60,000 bases of DNA from Hydractinia symbiolongicarpus (GCF_029227915.1 NC_079877.1:30903851-30963850), one strand, 5' to 3'. Numbered from the stretch's first letter, positions 24,201-36,340 are shown. Notes: generated by a model not told the origin, from the letters alone. Numbers and translations: made by a program.

Positions 24201-25776
24201 TTACAGCAAGGCGACTTTCCATAACACGCTTTTTTATCAGAATAACAAATGTCTAAAATTTATTAACGGAAAAGATCGCTCTTAGGAACGACGTTGAGGC
24301 TGAAGCAGCATCAACATTGCTGGGGATTTCCCCTTAATATTGATAATATTTATTTTCAGGGGTGGCCAATAGAACGTAAGAAAAGCCAGTTGTGTAACAG
24401 CTGTTAAATAAATAGCATTCGCCTTTACCTTTTGCGGGACGCGTATGTTGATCTTAGAAGAAAGAGATATGTGTTTACGGACTTTGTTCACTTAGTCTTG
24501 TCAAAATGTTTTTTAAAAACAAAACGGCAACGCGCTTTTTTTAAATCAGCGATAAACGTGTCTCCTTTGCACATTTCCATTGCATACAATACTATTTGCG
24601 CACGAAGTCACGGCTCTAAATTCAAATACAGATTGCTGAGAGCGAGTTTACAAAACGCTTCATGTTTCTTTAAGCTTTAAAAAACAATAAAAAAAACACA
24701 CATGCTTTTATTTCATTGTCGAAATTCAATAACCCTATTCTGATGGGCAGAAAGTTGTGCTGAAAAATCCCTTCCGCCCCCCCCCCCCCCAATTTTTAAG
24801 GCTTATAATTTGGGTACTTGCCATCAGTTTTAGTTATCTTTGGGACAGTAGAAAAAATGTTGAATGACGTCACCAGTCATCGGTTAACGTATGTTTAGCA
24901 GGGCAAACTCATGTTTCTTTGCAATGTCTATTTCTAAAATTGTAATTTTTTTATATTGTAGTGTGGAGGAACTTGCACACAATGCAGTAACATATGTGTT
25001 GGTAAAAAAGGAGATAGGGTGAGAATTTTTTTCTCTTTTCTGCGTCACGTTTTTTCTTATATTTGCACATCTCTTAATTCTTCTTTAATTCTAGGGCAGT
25101 GGAGGCTTGCCGGGATACAGAGGACCTCCAGGATTACCGGTAGGTATAAAACACCTTAATTTAGTAGCGCGTTACCTAATTGTTATGGAGTTCGCTTTGT
25201 CCGTTGTTGTATATCTAAAAACACACTAATAACAGTGTTTCCAACACTGAAGTGGCCATTCTGTTTAAATGGTCCAAAATTAAAAGCGTTTAAGAAGTGT
25301 GATATGGTTTGTGTGGAACACATTTAGTCGATTTGACACCTTGAATTTTTTTAAAGGGATTTCCGGGTCCTGAAGGTCCCATTGGTGCACCTGGTGATAA
25401 AGGAGACTCCGGACAACCTGGAATGGTTGGTGATGCAGGATCAAGAGTAAGAATGTCGCTTTGTTTTTTGTTTGTTTTCTTCTTTCATCTCTTCATTTGT
25501 TCGTTCGTTTGTTTAACCATAGCATGCTTATTTTTATGTAGGGAAAAGTTGGACCACCTGGTCTACCTGGAAATCCTGGAAGACATGTTAGTGACATACT
25601 AAAATACATCCTTTTATATTTCATGTATCTTTCAGTGCACTGCATTGTCATATTTCTGATGTTAATTATCAAATAAAAACAAAGTTAAGGAAGATATTTA
25701 ATATTTGTTCTAGGGTCATCCTGGTAACGATGGTAGACAGGGAGAACCTGGATTGCCTGGATGTAATGGCACTAAA
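21210..25776 (+). CDS. COL4A: Collagen IV exons 1-7: signal peptide and 7S region
   Basis: Exon 1 gives only ATGAA (21210-21214) and is followed by GTAAGT. Exon 2 (21472-21544) completes Asn-2 and the hydrophobic signal [19 protein letters not shown]. Exon 3 (24962-25018) codes [17 protein letters not shown], the cysteine cluster of the 7S tetramerisation domain. Exons 4-7 (25095-25139, 25357-25446, 25542-25586, 25714-25776) start the helix; exon 7 has GLPGCNGTK, which matches the conserved 7S helical cysteine and N-glycosylation site of animal type IV collagens. Confidence 0.92.
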
Positions 25777-28700
25777 GTAGGTATTTTATTGATGTCAAAA
25801 ACGTAAACCATACTTGCATGTATAATTTTGTGTTGTTTTGAAAGTTATAAGTTATTCTTCTAACGATCTCTTTTTTATCTTCTTAGGGAGATAGAGGACC
25901 GAGTGGACCACGAGGACGGGATGGCACAAGAGGAGATCGAGTATGTAACTTTTCAAGTTTCCTTAACATAAGTCTTTGAATGTCTGTTTAACATTTGGGA
26001 TATGACTAAGACGTTAAAACATAAACACGAAGTTTCTTAGCTAAATTTAAATATGTATTTTAGGGTTTGACTGGAGACGTTGGTCCTGCTGGTGAACCTG
26101 GTGATTCAACAGCCACCCGTTTAAAAGGACAAAAAGGTGAACCTGGAAGGGATGGAGATCAGGTAACGATGTTATAAAAAAATTTTGATTTTGCCTATTT
26201 ATCAATAATATTTTTTGCAATTAATAATTTACAACCTTTTTCTCATTTTGAATTTAATGTCTCTAAGCAATCTCTCCTGTTGTGTGCCTCAGTAACTGTA
26301 CTAAAATTATCTACAGGGTTTTACTGGAGACCAAGGAAATACTGGCGAAAAGGGGAACACAGGGGCAAAAGGAAACAGAGTAAGTTGTCCTTCTGTTTTA
26401 AAATTCTAACCTTGTTGTTATTTCTCGTGTAATTTTTATCTTATTTTCAATTTTAGGGTAGGACAGGTGGTAGAGGACTCAAAGGCGAACCAGGCTTTCT
26501 GAGAAACCTTACTTACCTTGGTGTTAAAGGAGATCGTGGACCAAAAGGTATACCTGGTCCACCCGGTATAGCATGCCAAACACAAGTTACTGGGAATTTG
26601 ACAACGGTTGATGCACCAAAGGGAGCTAATGGAACCAAAGGTCAAAAAGGAGAGCCTGGATCACAAGGTCCCGCTGGAAAGTCTGGAGAACAGGGAGATG
26701 ACGGCGAACAGGGTGCTACTGGTGACAGAGGAGAAAGGGGTGCAATTGGACCTAAGGTGATTTTTTATTATGTTTCTTGAATATAGGCTTTTTAAAAGAA
26801 ATGTATAGGCAGTTAGGAAAGTTAAATATATTTAAATTCGTCCTTTCGTAGGGATCCAAAGGCATGATCGGAAACACAGGCAGAAGTGGAGAACAAGGAC
26901 AGAGGGGAGAAATTGGTCCAGTTGGAAGTCGTGGTGAAAAAGGTGATACAGGTCCGAAAGGTGACCGTGGAATTACAGGGAATGCTGGAAGAGACGGAGA
27001 ACCAGGAAGGCCAGCAACAGGTACACCTGGAGCACAAGGCGATGAAGGTCCGCGCGGTCCTGCTGGAAGTGATGGAATACAGGGACCTGTAGGACCAGCT
27101 GGTCCTCCCGGAAAAATGGGAGAAACAGGACCTCTTGGTCCTAAAGGTAATGACGGTGAACCAGGCCCTGCTGGTCCAACAGGCGAAAATGGAAACCCGG
27201 GTGAGCCAGGAATGAAAGGTCCTACTGGTCCGCAAGGACCACAAGGAGAAAAAGGAAACACAGGCATACCTGGAAACCCTGGTCTAAGCATGAGTGGAAC
27301 ACCGGGAATGGATGGTGATACTGGGCCACGTGGACCCCCAGGAGAACAAGGACCAACTGGTTTTCCAGGACCTGCCGGTAAGCCAGGACAAGTTACTACA
27401 GAAAAAGGTGAAAAAATATTTCCAGGTGCCCCCGGAGAAAGAGGCCCACCAGGACTAAAAGGGGTTGAAGGTGAACAAGGTAAAACTGGTAGGCGGGGAG
27501 AAAAAGGAGCACCATGCACATCGTGCCCTCCTGGACCACAGGGAGAAAGAGGTTTGCCTGGTCAAGCAGGTATTGATGGTGCACCAGGCGAAAGAGGTTT
27601 AAAAGGCGAAAAAGGAGGAATTGGTGCTGAAGGAAGTGTTGGTAACCCTGGTCCGCGCGGTGAAACTGGACCGCAGGTAACTTTTTTCGGCAATTTCTGG
27701 CTTTACTTATTGTCATTAACCCAGATATTAAAAATAGCAACCTGTTTTTTTACTCCATATAGGGAAACCCAGGTGAACAAGGACGTCAAGGAGCGAATGG
27801 TGCGAAAGGTGCTGCAGGGAAAGATATAGTTATTAACGGGGAAAGAGGAGATCGGGGTGAGCCTGGCCAACCGGGAAGTACTGGTCCTGTTGGCTTTCCC
27901 GGAGCTATAGGTCCGCGTGGTGATCCAGGCAGCCCTGGACCACCAGGAGAGAATGGAATTCAAGTAAAGAAAATTATATTGTTAACAATACTAATTTTTT
28001 TAAGAAACGAATTTAATTTATTAACGGACCCGTGTTTGATTTTTGCTATGACTTTTGTAGCAATAATTTTCGTTAAAACACAATGTTTCATTAAAAGTTT
28101 AGAAATAAGTTAAACCATGGCAACTTTGTACTTTAATAATAATTGATTTTTTATGAAAATGTAGGGAGAAACTGGTGGTAATGGAGCGCCTGGTCGAAAT
28201 GGTATTGATGGAGAAAATGGTGCAAACGGAGAAAAAGGTGAACCTGGAGTAGGCGAAAGAGGATTCAGAGGAGAACGTGGAGCTACTGGACCAAGAGGGC
28301 TAACAGGTCCAAGAGGACCAATCGGACAACCGGGGAAGAAAGGTGAACCATTTCCAACCATCTTAAAGGGCCCACCAGGTTTGCCAGGTCAGAAAGGAAA
28401 TACTGGGCAAGCAGGTCCTGCAGGAGCAGTTGGTCCCGCAGGTCCACCAGGTGTTCAAGGAGAAGACGGTCAAAGAGGAGAACCTGGAAATGGAGAAAAA
28501 GGAAATAAAGGAAACCAAGGTCTACGTGGACAACCAGGACAAGTAGGAGAAAGAGGTATTTATAATTTACCAAGCGCTCTTGTTAATTTTCTATTTCTCG
28601 TGTTTTATTCTAACCGTGTTTGATTATATAGGAAGAGACGGAGCTAATGGCATACGTGGAGAAAAGGGAGTACCTGGACAAGATGGTCCAGCAGGTCCAG

Positions 28701-31700
28701 CTGGTCCTATCAAGGGTGAGAAGGGTGATTCAGGAGATCCTGGTGAGCGAGGGAAAGACGGTCCTCCTGGAACTTCTGCAGCGCGGGGATTACCTGGAGC
28801 CCCTGGCCTAAATGGCACGAAGGGGGAAAAGGGTGACTCCGGATCGCGTGGAAGTTCAGGCGATCCAGGTACGTTTACCCAGAAAAATAATTAGATTAAA
28901 ATTATTTTTTCAAAGTATAGAATACTAAGAATTAATAAAACATTTTTGTTACGCCAGAAACAATATTTTACCACACCAATTCAATTTTAGGAACTAGAGG
29001 TCCACCGGGTAACAGAGGTGAGAGAGGAGAAAAAGGAGATCGTGGAGAATCTCGTGCTGGAGAAAAAGGAGATCCTGGCAAGGAAGGAAAACGAGGAGAA
29101 AAGGGACGTGATGGACGTGATGGTCAGAATGGAGTTGGTATTCCTGGACCAAGAGGTGATCAAGGTGAGAGCGGTAACCCTGGAGTTGGAGTTAGAGGAC
29201 CACCAGGAGAGCGAGGTGAAGATGGGCTACGTGGTGAACCGGGTAAATCAGGCTACAAAGGTGATATCGGACCCCCAGGGAAGGATGGGAAAGATGGAAC
29301 ACCAGGAAAAGATGGCGCAATAGGGGAGCCAGGAGAAACTGGAAAAAAAGGAGACACAGGTGGACACTTTATTTACTTTTGCTATCTACTTTTTATTGTC
29401 GGAATATGTTGTTTATCAGATTAACGACGCTTTCTATTAATTATAGGACCCGTCGGGCCGGAAGGAAGAGAAGGAGAAAGAGGAGAACCTGGATATGTTG
29501 GAGAAAAAGGAGCTAAGGGTAATTCTGGTCCACGGGGACCTCCCGGGGCAACAAGTAGTGTTCAGGGACCAAAAGGCAGCAGAGGAAGACCTGGTCAAAT
29601 AGGTGAACCAGGAAGACAGGGAGAACCAGGTGGCCCTGGGCCACAAGGGGAAAAAGGAGATCCAGGTATTGGTACTGAAAAGGGAAACAAAGGTGACATC
29701 GGTCCCCCTGGACCCGCAGGGGAAAAAGGCGACAGGGGTGAACGGGGTTCTGAAGGGCGTCAAGGGGAAACAGGTAGGGAAGGAGCCAGAGGTGAGCCAG
29801 GACGAGAAGGACCACCAGGTGCTATAGGAGATCCAGGTTTACAAGGAAGAGATGGACCAGCTGGTCCGTCAGGCCCACCAGGAGAAAAAGGAAGCACAGG
29901 TTTTATTGGCAAGCCTGGAGACAAAGGGGAACCAGGCCCAAAAGGACCAAAAGGAGATCGTGGATTATATGAAAGAGGAGAAACTGGTCCAATCGGTAAG
30001 TATAACCGTTTGTCATTATAATATATTTTTGAGATGACAAATTAAAATAATATACAAAATACCATCTACTTCAATTTTAGGACCCCCTGGACCAACTGGA
30101 CCCCAAGGACCGCCTGGAAAGGATTATGTTTTATCTGTTGATAAAATAGAAACAGATATTGAAAAGGGTAGCAAAGGACAGAGGGGAAAACAAGGCGAAA
30201 GGGGAGAGCGAGGTGAAAAAGGAGAAATAGGTGAACCAGGTGTTATAGGCAATGTTGGCGAAGACGGTAAGTTTGTACTCCAGAACGTTGTTGTATTGAT
30301 TTATTGAAATAAATTTTAACCGAGAATGACAGCTGACTACACGGTGTTAATTTTTTAAGGAAAATAAGTTTAGGTAAAGTGAGACTCGTAATGACGAAAA
30401 GTTAAGAAGCAATTAAAAAACATTACAATCCTAATGGTATGAAACAAACAAAAATTATTGAGATTATTATAAAAACAAAATAAAAAAGAAAGAAATCTAT
30501 TAAAAGAAAAAAGAGGGAGAAGATAACATATATGTAGCATAAGAAACAAAAGTTAAGGAAGAAAAGGCACAAGATGCTTAAGAACATTTAAGAAACTTTT
30601 CAGGCTCAGATAGATGATTTTTAAGAAACATTGAACCTGCCTTGCAAAACTAGTTTCTTAAAAGACCTGTATATTCTAAATATTGTTACTAATAAATGTC
30701 TACTAAACGTTTATTTTTAAAGTAGATCTGTTGCTAGACATAATACTTAAGTTCGAATTATATCATTTTATATTGTTTTGTGTGCAGGTCCAGCAGGTGA
30801 TGTCGGAGATAAAGGAGATAAAGGAGAAAAAGGAAGAGATGGTACCCAGGGGACACCTGGTGTTAAAGGAAATAGTGGTGCTCCTGGTCGTGATGGTCCA
30901 ATAGGTGAAAAGGGAGACGTAGGTACACCAGGCCAGGATGGTGCCACTGGCCCTCAAGGACAACAAGGTCCAGAGGGACCAACTGGTAAATCTGGAGAAC
31001 CAGGAAGTAGGGGAGATAAAGGTGTGGCTGGGCCACCTGGTCCAGATTGTCCTGAAGTAAGAGGACCTTCTGGAGAACGTGGAGAGAAAGGAAATACGGG
31101 GAACAGAGGCAAAAAAGGAGAACCAGGACCACCAGGAGAATCAAACGAAATAGGTGCTAAAGGTGACCCTGGTGAGCCAGGAGAAAAGGGCGTTGAAGGA
31201 GCTGCAGGTCCCCAGGGTGAAGATGGACCCTCTGGTAGAGAAGGAGCCACTGGACCACCAGGACCAGAGGGTTTTAAAGGACAGAAGGGTGAACCCGGGA
31301 AATTAGGTCCAATCGGACCTAAAGGAAAGGATGCCGTAGGAACAGGTAAGAGAAGTAACCAGATAATTTGTTGCTTTTTATTTGACATTGGTATTGACCT
31401 CTAATCATTTTTAAAACAAAATTATGACCAGGTGAGAAAGGCGACAAAGGAGAAAAGGGTGCAACCGGTCCCGTTGGCGCCGATGGTCCAAGAGGAGAAG
31501 ATGGTAGCCGAGGGCCTCAAGGGCCACCAGGACCACAAGGTGATAAAGGCGACAAAGGGGAAGATGGTCTGAGTGGTCAAAATGGTAAGAAAAGAACAAC
31601 ATTTGTTTAATAGGGGAACAATAACAAAATTAGGAGGCTCAAAGTCATCATCTTGGAACAACAAACTAACAATAACCTTTAAGCTTATTTTGTTCATAAC

Positions 31701-33208
31701 TGTTTCAATTTGCAAAAATTATTTTCGTCGCTTTTTCTTCACCAAGATCATTTTTACTCACCAAAAAACCTACAGTTTATATGAAATACAAATTTTCGTA
31801 GGTCAAGATGGACCCGCAGGCCCACCAGGCCCACAAGGTGTGCAAGGAAAAGAAGGAGTAAAGGGAGATTTTGGACCACCAGGACCGGCAGGAAAGAGCG
31901 GATCAGCTGATTTTGGTCACTATCTTGTCAAACACAGTCAATCAACCACTGTAAGTGTCTCTTCGTACTAATTTTCGCGCGCAATATTTCTCCTGCATTT
32001 ATAAAATTTAGTAAAGACATTATATGCAAAAGGTTTTGCGCGAAAAAAACAGTTTGCAAAAGGTTTGCATCCATATTTGTCAAAAATATTAAGTTTTACT
32101 CTTTGTTATTACTTGTAGGGAATTTGAACTTGTTCAATACTTAAACACACGAAATAGATTTTTTTTTTCAATCCGCGAAGATTAATAAGTACGAATAAGA
32201 TACGCATCGACATAAACTCAGCGAATTAAAGACTGACATAAAACAATTTGATTTAAATTTAAGGTACCCGAGTGTCCGACAGGTATGGCTAAAATGTGGG
32301 AAGGGTACAGTTTCCTGTACTCACAAGGAAATGGAAGAAGTCATGGACAAGATCTTGGTCAACCTGGATCATGCTTATCTCGTTTCAGTACTATGCCATT
32401 TATGATTTGTGACTTGGAAAACAAATGTACAGTAGCCTCTCGTAATGATTACTCGTACTGGTTGAGCGCACGAGACGAAATGACTATGATGCCATTGAGA
32501 GATGCTGAAATTGAGAGGTTTATTTCAAGGTGAGAAGTTACACAAAAATACAAAATACCTCGGAGTATCCTCATTTTTAAGGATTTGTAAATAATACTTT
32601 ACCCACCAATCTTAATATAGGTGCGTTGTGTGCGAAGCACCTGCTAATGTCATAGCTGTACACAGTCAAAGTTTGTCTATTCCAACTTGTCCAAATGGAT
32701 GGAGAAGTGAATGGGTTGGGTACAGTTTATTGCAGGTAAGCTTTTTTATGCGCTACTAACCTTCATTTTAACAGTTAGCACAATAAACTGATAAGACGAT
32801 ATTCTTCGAACCTACCTTCTGGCTGTACCAATAAGATCGCCTTTTTAGAGTATTTTTGAAGTATATTTTTTTAAGGGGCCAGAAAGAGCCGCGACTCGTT
32901 TTTTTTAAACATTTTATTTTTATTTTTAGTATAACGCAGCTGGTGCACAAGGGTCTGGACAGATGCTACAATCCTCGGGTTCCTGCTTACCTAATATGCG
33001 GAACAATCCTTACATAGAATGTCATGGTCGTGGCACATGTTGGTACTATGCAACGCAAGTCACCTTTTGGCTGTCCACTATAAACGAGCAAAATCAATTT
33101 GAAACACCTGTTTCCGAAACACTGAAAGGTCAAGATAAGGTCAATCGAGCTAGCAGATGTTCTGTTTGCATTAAACAGACCAGCACAACATCCTCGAACG
33201 AACCTTAG
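21210..33208 (+). CDS. COL4A: Type IV collagen alpha chain, complete
   Basis: Network-forming collagen of the basement membrane. Twenty-four coding exons: 21210-21214, 21472-21544, 24962-25018, 25095-25139, 25357-25446, 25542-25586, 25714-25776, 25887-25940, 26064-26162, 26317-26379, 26457-26756, 26852-27676, 27763-27963, 28165-28555, 28632-28868, 28991-29359, 29447-29995, 30081-30266, 30788-31345, 31432-31584, 31802-31950, 32264-32529, 32621-32735, 32930-33208. All junctions keep frame and give 1,723 residues plus TAG, close to known collagen IV chains (about 1,670-1,720). Order: signal peptide (1-25), 7S-type region with cysteines at 27, 31, 34, 38 and a helical cysteine at 122 in GLPGCNGTK, an interrupted Gly-X-Y helix, then a duplicated C4/NC1 domain of about 230 residues with 12 cysteines. 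Early exons are short and keep glycine codons whole; from exon 14 on glycine codons are split. Which vertebrate chain it matches best is not decided. Confidence 0.96.
21545..24961 (+). other. COL4A: Intron 2 of collagen IV (3.4 kb)
   Basis: AT-rich intron between the signal-peptide exon and the 7S exon. It holds a C14 homopolymer at 24777-24790. A few open frames of 60-105 codons exist on both strands but have no recognisable domain and run through low-complexity sequence; I treat them as chance. No transposon protein was recognised. Confidence 0.7.
24777..24790 (+). repeat. Poly-C tract (C14)
   Basis: Fourteen C in a row inside intron 2 of collagen IV, unusual for such an AT-rich region. 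May be variable in length or subject to sequencing error. Confidence 0.9.
25887..31950 (+). CDS. COL4A: Collagen IV exons 8-21: main triple helix
   Basis: Fourteen exons of Gly-X-Y repeats with the many small interruptions that give type IV collagen its flexibility. Clear ones include [22 protein letters not shown] (with NLT sequon) and [19 protein letters not shown] in exon 11, [10 protein letters not shown] in exon 13, [11 protein letters not shown] in exon 14, and [19 protein letters not shown] in exon 18. Exon 12 (26852-27676) is 825 nt with no intron. Phase changes from 0 to 1 at the end of exon 14 (28555). RGD occurs several times (for example [10 protein letters not shown]). Exon 21 ends the helix and starts NC1 ([16 protein letters not shown]). 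Confidence 0.93.
31802..33208 (+). CDS. COL4A: Collagen IV exons 21-24: NC1 (duplicated C4) domain
   Basis: Two C4 subdomains, each with six cysteines, joined from exons 31802-31950, 32264-32529, 32621-32735 and 32930-33208. Family signatures are plain: GHGQDLG-like [45 protein letters not shown], then [21 protein letters not shown] and SRCSVC. The NC1 drives chain selection and hexamer assembly. Residues in line with the sulfilimine cross-link pair are present: Met in EMTMMPL and Lys in ETLKGQ. Stop TAG at 33206-33208 after a short Ser/Thr-rich tail. Confidence 0.95.
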
Positions 33209-33424
33209 ATCTAACTAGAATTTATTGCACAAAAAGCAAGGCGCGAAGGTATCTATTGTATAGTGAAAAACAACAATCAGTAAATTGTGTATATTATACA
33301 GAATAGTTCTTGCAAAATAATTTATATTTTGCCGAACTATATCAGCAAATTTGTAGCTGGTCAGCGGTTATATGTATTAAAACAATTTTACCACAGAGAA
33401 TGTTAATTTAAGATAGCAAACTTT

Positions 33425-33449
33425 TTGTTTGTTTGTTTGTTTGTTTGTT
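33425..33449 (+). repeat. TTTG microsatellite
   Basis: About six GTTT units in the probable 3' UTR of collagen IV. Confidence 0.85.
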
Positions 33450-33798
33450 CAGTTTTTTACACAAATTGTTTCACTCGAGCTTTAGTAGTTTTCCTCTCAA
33501 ACTTTTAAATTCCGACATAAATTGCCGGTTTGTCTCGCTCACTTAAACTCTATATAAAAAGACACACACATAAAATGTGATAGCTTTTTTCGATATTTAG
33601 GAATGCATTTTGATAGTTTTGTGAAAGCCATGGTGAATTGATTTTATTCCAGAATAATATCTGAACATATTTAACTCTTTACATATTATTGTCAAAAAAA
33701 TATTTTTTTAAAAGATTCGTTTTTCCTTGCCCTCACAATTGTCCACAGAACCTAATAGTATAGGCGATTGGGAGGTTTCTTAATATATTTCTATTCGA

Positions 33799-33804
33799 AA
33801 TAAA
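33799..33804 (+). terminator. COL4A: Candidate poly(A) signal AATAAA for collagen IV
   Basis: AATAAA about 590 nt after the stop codon, followed by a T/G-rich stretch (CTTGCAAATTGTTGCAG). It is the first clear canonical hexamer I find after the stop. Position fits a 0.6 kb 3' UTR. Confidence 0.45.
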
Positions 33805-33906
33805 ATCTTGCAAATTGTTGCAGTGCAAATCTTGGAACTACGTTGTTTCCTTTATTAGCTAAAGAGTAACGTAAATATCCAGGACGGTAAAAAAGGGACT
33901 ATTATA

Positions 33907-34482
33907 CAGTGGAATCTCTCTAAAGCAGACATGGTCTGAAGCGGACATCTCTATATAACGGACACTATTCCTTGGAACGGACTGATTTCAGGTCAAACTC
34001 TCACAAGGAAATCTCTATATGACGGACAGTTATAAGGCGAAAACTTTATAAAACGGACACTTTTCTTCGCACCAAATGACAATTTCCCTTGAAAAAGCTC
34101 TGTGTCAAGCGGACACAAGAAAAAAATCTATTATTGACGAGGAAAGACAAGAATACTGTCATCAGTTACAACAAAAAGTGCAGGACCTCCAAATATAAAA
34201 AAGAAAACAAACTTCAATCCGAGATTTCTTTGAGTACATTATAAAATACAACGTATTTGTTAAGTTCATATTTGTTTTTTGTTTGTATAACAGTAGAGTG
34301 TATGAATAATAAGTTCACATTCAACAAATGATATGTCTCATTTTCTTGATTTAAAAGAAATAGAACAAAAAAACGTATATAAACAAAAATCATGTTTTCG
34401 GCAAAATTTTACTCTGAAAGTGATTTTTGGATACGATTTCTATAAAGCGGACACCTCTATAAGACGGATAATTATTTTGCAC
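33907..34482 (+). mobile_element. Pogo/Tc1-mariner-like terminus with GCGGAC subterminal repeats
   Basis: Starts with TA|CAGTGGAATCTCTCTAAAG, the kind of end seen in pogo-type elements, which insert at TA. The motif TATAAAGCGGACA/TATAACGGACA recurs about ten times up to 34482. I see no matching inverted CACTG|TA end, so the right end is lost or rearranged. No transposase is recognisable. Assignment rests on end sequence only. Confidence 0.55.
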
Positions 34483-34765
34483 AAATGGTCTAAAGTTCGT
34501 AGCATTTGCAATACAAAACCTTCTCACACACGCGCTCTTCTTGTTTGACTTAATGACAAAAAAAAATTATCGTTTTCTTTCACTCACCAAATGTGATTAA
34601 GACCAGGCTGTAGCGCAGCTCATATTATAAACATTTTAAAGGAAACTGAAGAAACTGAATGAACCCGTTTCTTAAATAAAGATAAAGTTATTTGGATGCT
34701 TTTTGAAAGTCAGGTAACATGGATCGCGTTAATTTTTTTTTGTAGAAAATGTTATTGTTTTGGTT

Positions 34766-35808
34766 GGGGGCTGTTCAATAATTAAGTCACGCTAAATTTG
34801 CCTTCTTAGAATCCCTCCTCCCTCCCTTCGGCGTTCTCCGTCAGGTTATCATATAAGACCTCCTTTGCGACACGTTTCTTTCATACGTTTAACAAATTAA
34901 CAAATATGTAAATGACAAATAAATATCATATCAAAAAAAGATAATCACTCGCTTGTCTAAATTAATTCGAAGTCATCTAACACTTGGGAACAATCTCTAA
35001 AACATCGGATGCATTGTCGTCAAAAATCAACGTCACCAAAAAACATCGGATGCATTGTTGTCAAATTCGACGCCACCAACTGCACGCCATTCAAACTGTT
35101 GAAATGCAATTGCACATGGCAATACTTATTGGTGGCGGTCGCACTTTTCTTGTTATAAAGCTTTTGGCAACCGTACGCGATTTTTTTTGTTCGGCAGTAT
35201 GATAAATGGTTTTGCATTGATTTGATACTTCAAAATATAGACCGCAGTGTCCGCAAACACGGCTTGTGAGATTATCCTTGGTTAAATCAACCTCGTCCCC
35301 AGAGTCTTGTGGCCCCTGAGCACATATTACGGAGTAGCCAACCTATTTCCCCCTATCAACCGCTATCAACTTCATCAACAAGGCAAAATGCCTTGGAAAC
35401 GAGGTTGTGGCTGAGTACCCTTTGGAAAGTAGAACCACGGGGGGACAGCAGGTGGTAAGAATCTATCTTTCATTATTTTTTAACTGATTTCATTATTTTT
35501 AAAATGATTAAACTGGAGAACAACATGCTTCGTCGATGCATTTCACGATTTGCAAAAAATATTACGACTCTCGGACATGATGTTCTATCCATTCCTCTGA
35601 CCTTGTCATTGTAATTCCCAATAGATCATCCTTTATAAATTCAGCAACAACTGCACGACAATCAATGTACTTATCGAGAATTTTTATACCGTGACGTTAC
35701 GGATTTAAACTAGGTACTACCCACCCCTCTTATTTACCGTTACGCTGCGTCATGAAAAACGGAAGACCCACGTACCCCCTAGCGTGACGTAATTAATGAA
35801 CAACCCCT
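34766..35808. mobile_element. Inverted-repeat DNA element of about 1.04 kb
   Basis: Left end GGGGGCTGTTCAATAATTAA and the reverse complement of the right end (AGGGGTTGTTCATTAATTAC) match over about 30 bp and both continue into GTCACGCTA. Outside this the arms diverge. No transposase frame is seen, so it is non-autonomous. It contains one of the CAACCTCGT palindromic elements (35288-35407), which must have inserted later. Confidence 0.65.
35288..35407. mobile_element. CAACCTCGT palindromic mini-element, copy A
   Basis: Ends CAACCTCGTCCCCAG and CCTTGGAAACGAGGTTG form an imperfect inverted repeat around a 120-bp unit. Nested inside the 34766-35808 element. Same end motif as the units at 41388, 42243 and 44820. 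Confidence 0.55.
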
Positions 35809-36340
35809 GATGAAGTTTGTGTGCTATACCCTCCTTGCTCAGCCATCTCATCTACGATTAGACTGCACTGACCTAGCACGGCTTTAATGAAACGGTAGTA
35901 CCAACGCTTATGTGTTAGCATAAACCGCCTTAAGGTGATGCTGTTTTTGTACTCAGTGGAAATGTTTATGTTGGTATTACGGGTCCAATCTTTTTTCTTA
36001 CATTTAGCAGGAGGTGGACGAACTAGACAGCTAACCTGATTTTAAATTCTCGTTTCACTTCTTCTTGGCTTTGTGCTTATTGTATATTTACAGTCGACTA
36101 TCAAATTCAAAGTCACCGGCATGTTTCCTTAAGAAACTCTCATAAATAAACTTCCAAAATTCGACACTACTAATTCGATAAACTCTTTTATTCGATCTAG
36201 ATTTACTCTCTAATTCGATTTCTTGCTGTAAAGTGGCCCTAACCACAGTTTTGAATCATATTTCAAATTTTCATTCATTTGAATGTTTTGAAAGTGCATT
36301 TTGATAGCAAATTTTGTAAAAACAAAGGCATTCGAACTTA
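35809..36340. other. Intergenic, no gene seen
   Basis: Mixed AT-rich sequence. The part 36130-36230 has several ATTCGA motifs as in decayed Tc1/mariner-like ends, but no clear boundary. Confidence 0.5.

Larger units (their letters stand above)
33209..33906 (+). other. COL4A: 3' UTR and downstream flank of collagen IV
   Basis: No further coding signal. AT-rich sequence with a (TTTG)n run at 33425-33449 and a possible poly(A) signal at 33799-33804. An earlier cleavage site cannot be ruled out. Confidence 0.6.

Noticed and set aside
22706-24680. Several open frames of 60-105 codons in collagen IV intron 2
   Set aside because: Poly-Phe/Lys or low-complexity composition, no domain, no paired splice or start context.
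26752-27519. Long proline/glycine-rich open frame on the strand opposite collagen IV
   Set aside because: It is the antisense reading of Gly-X-Y codons. The same effect gives proline-rich frames on the plus strand across 700-9600.
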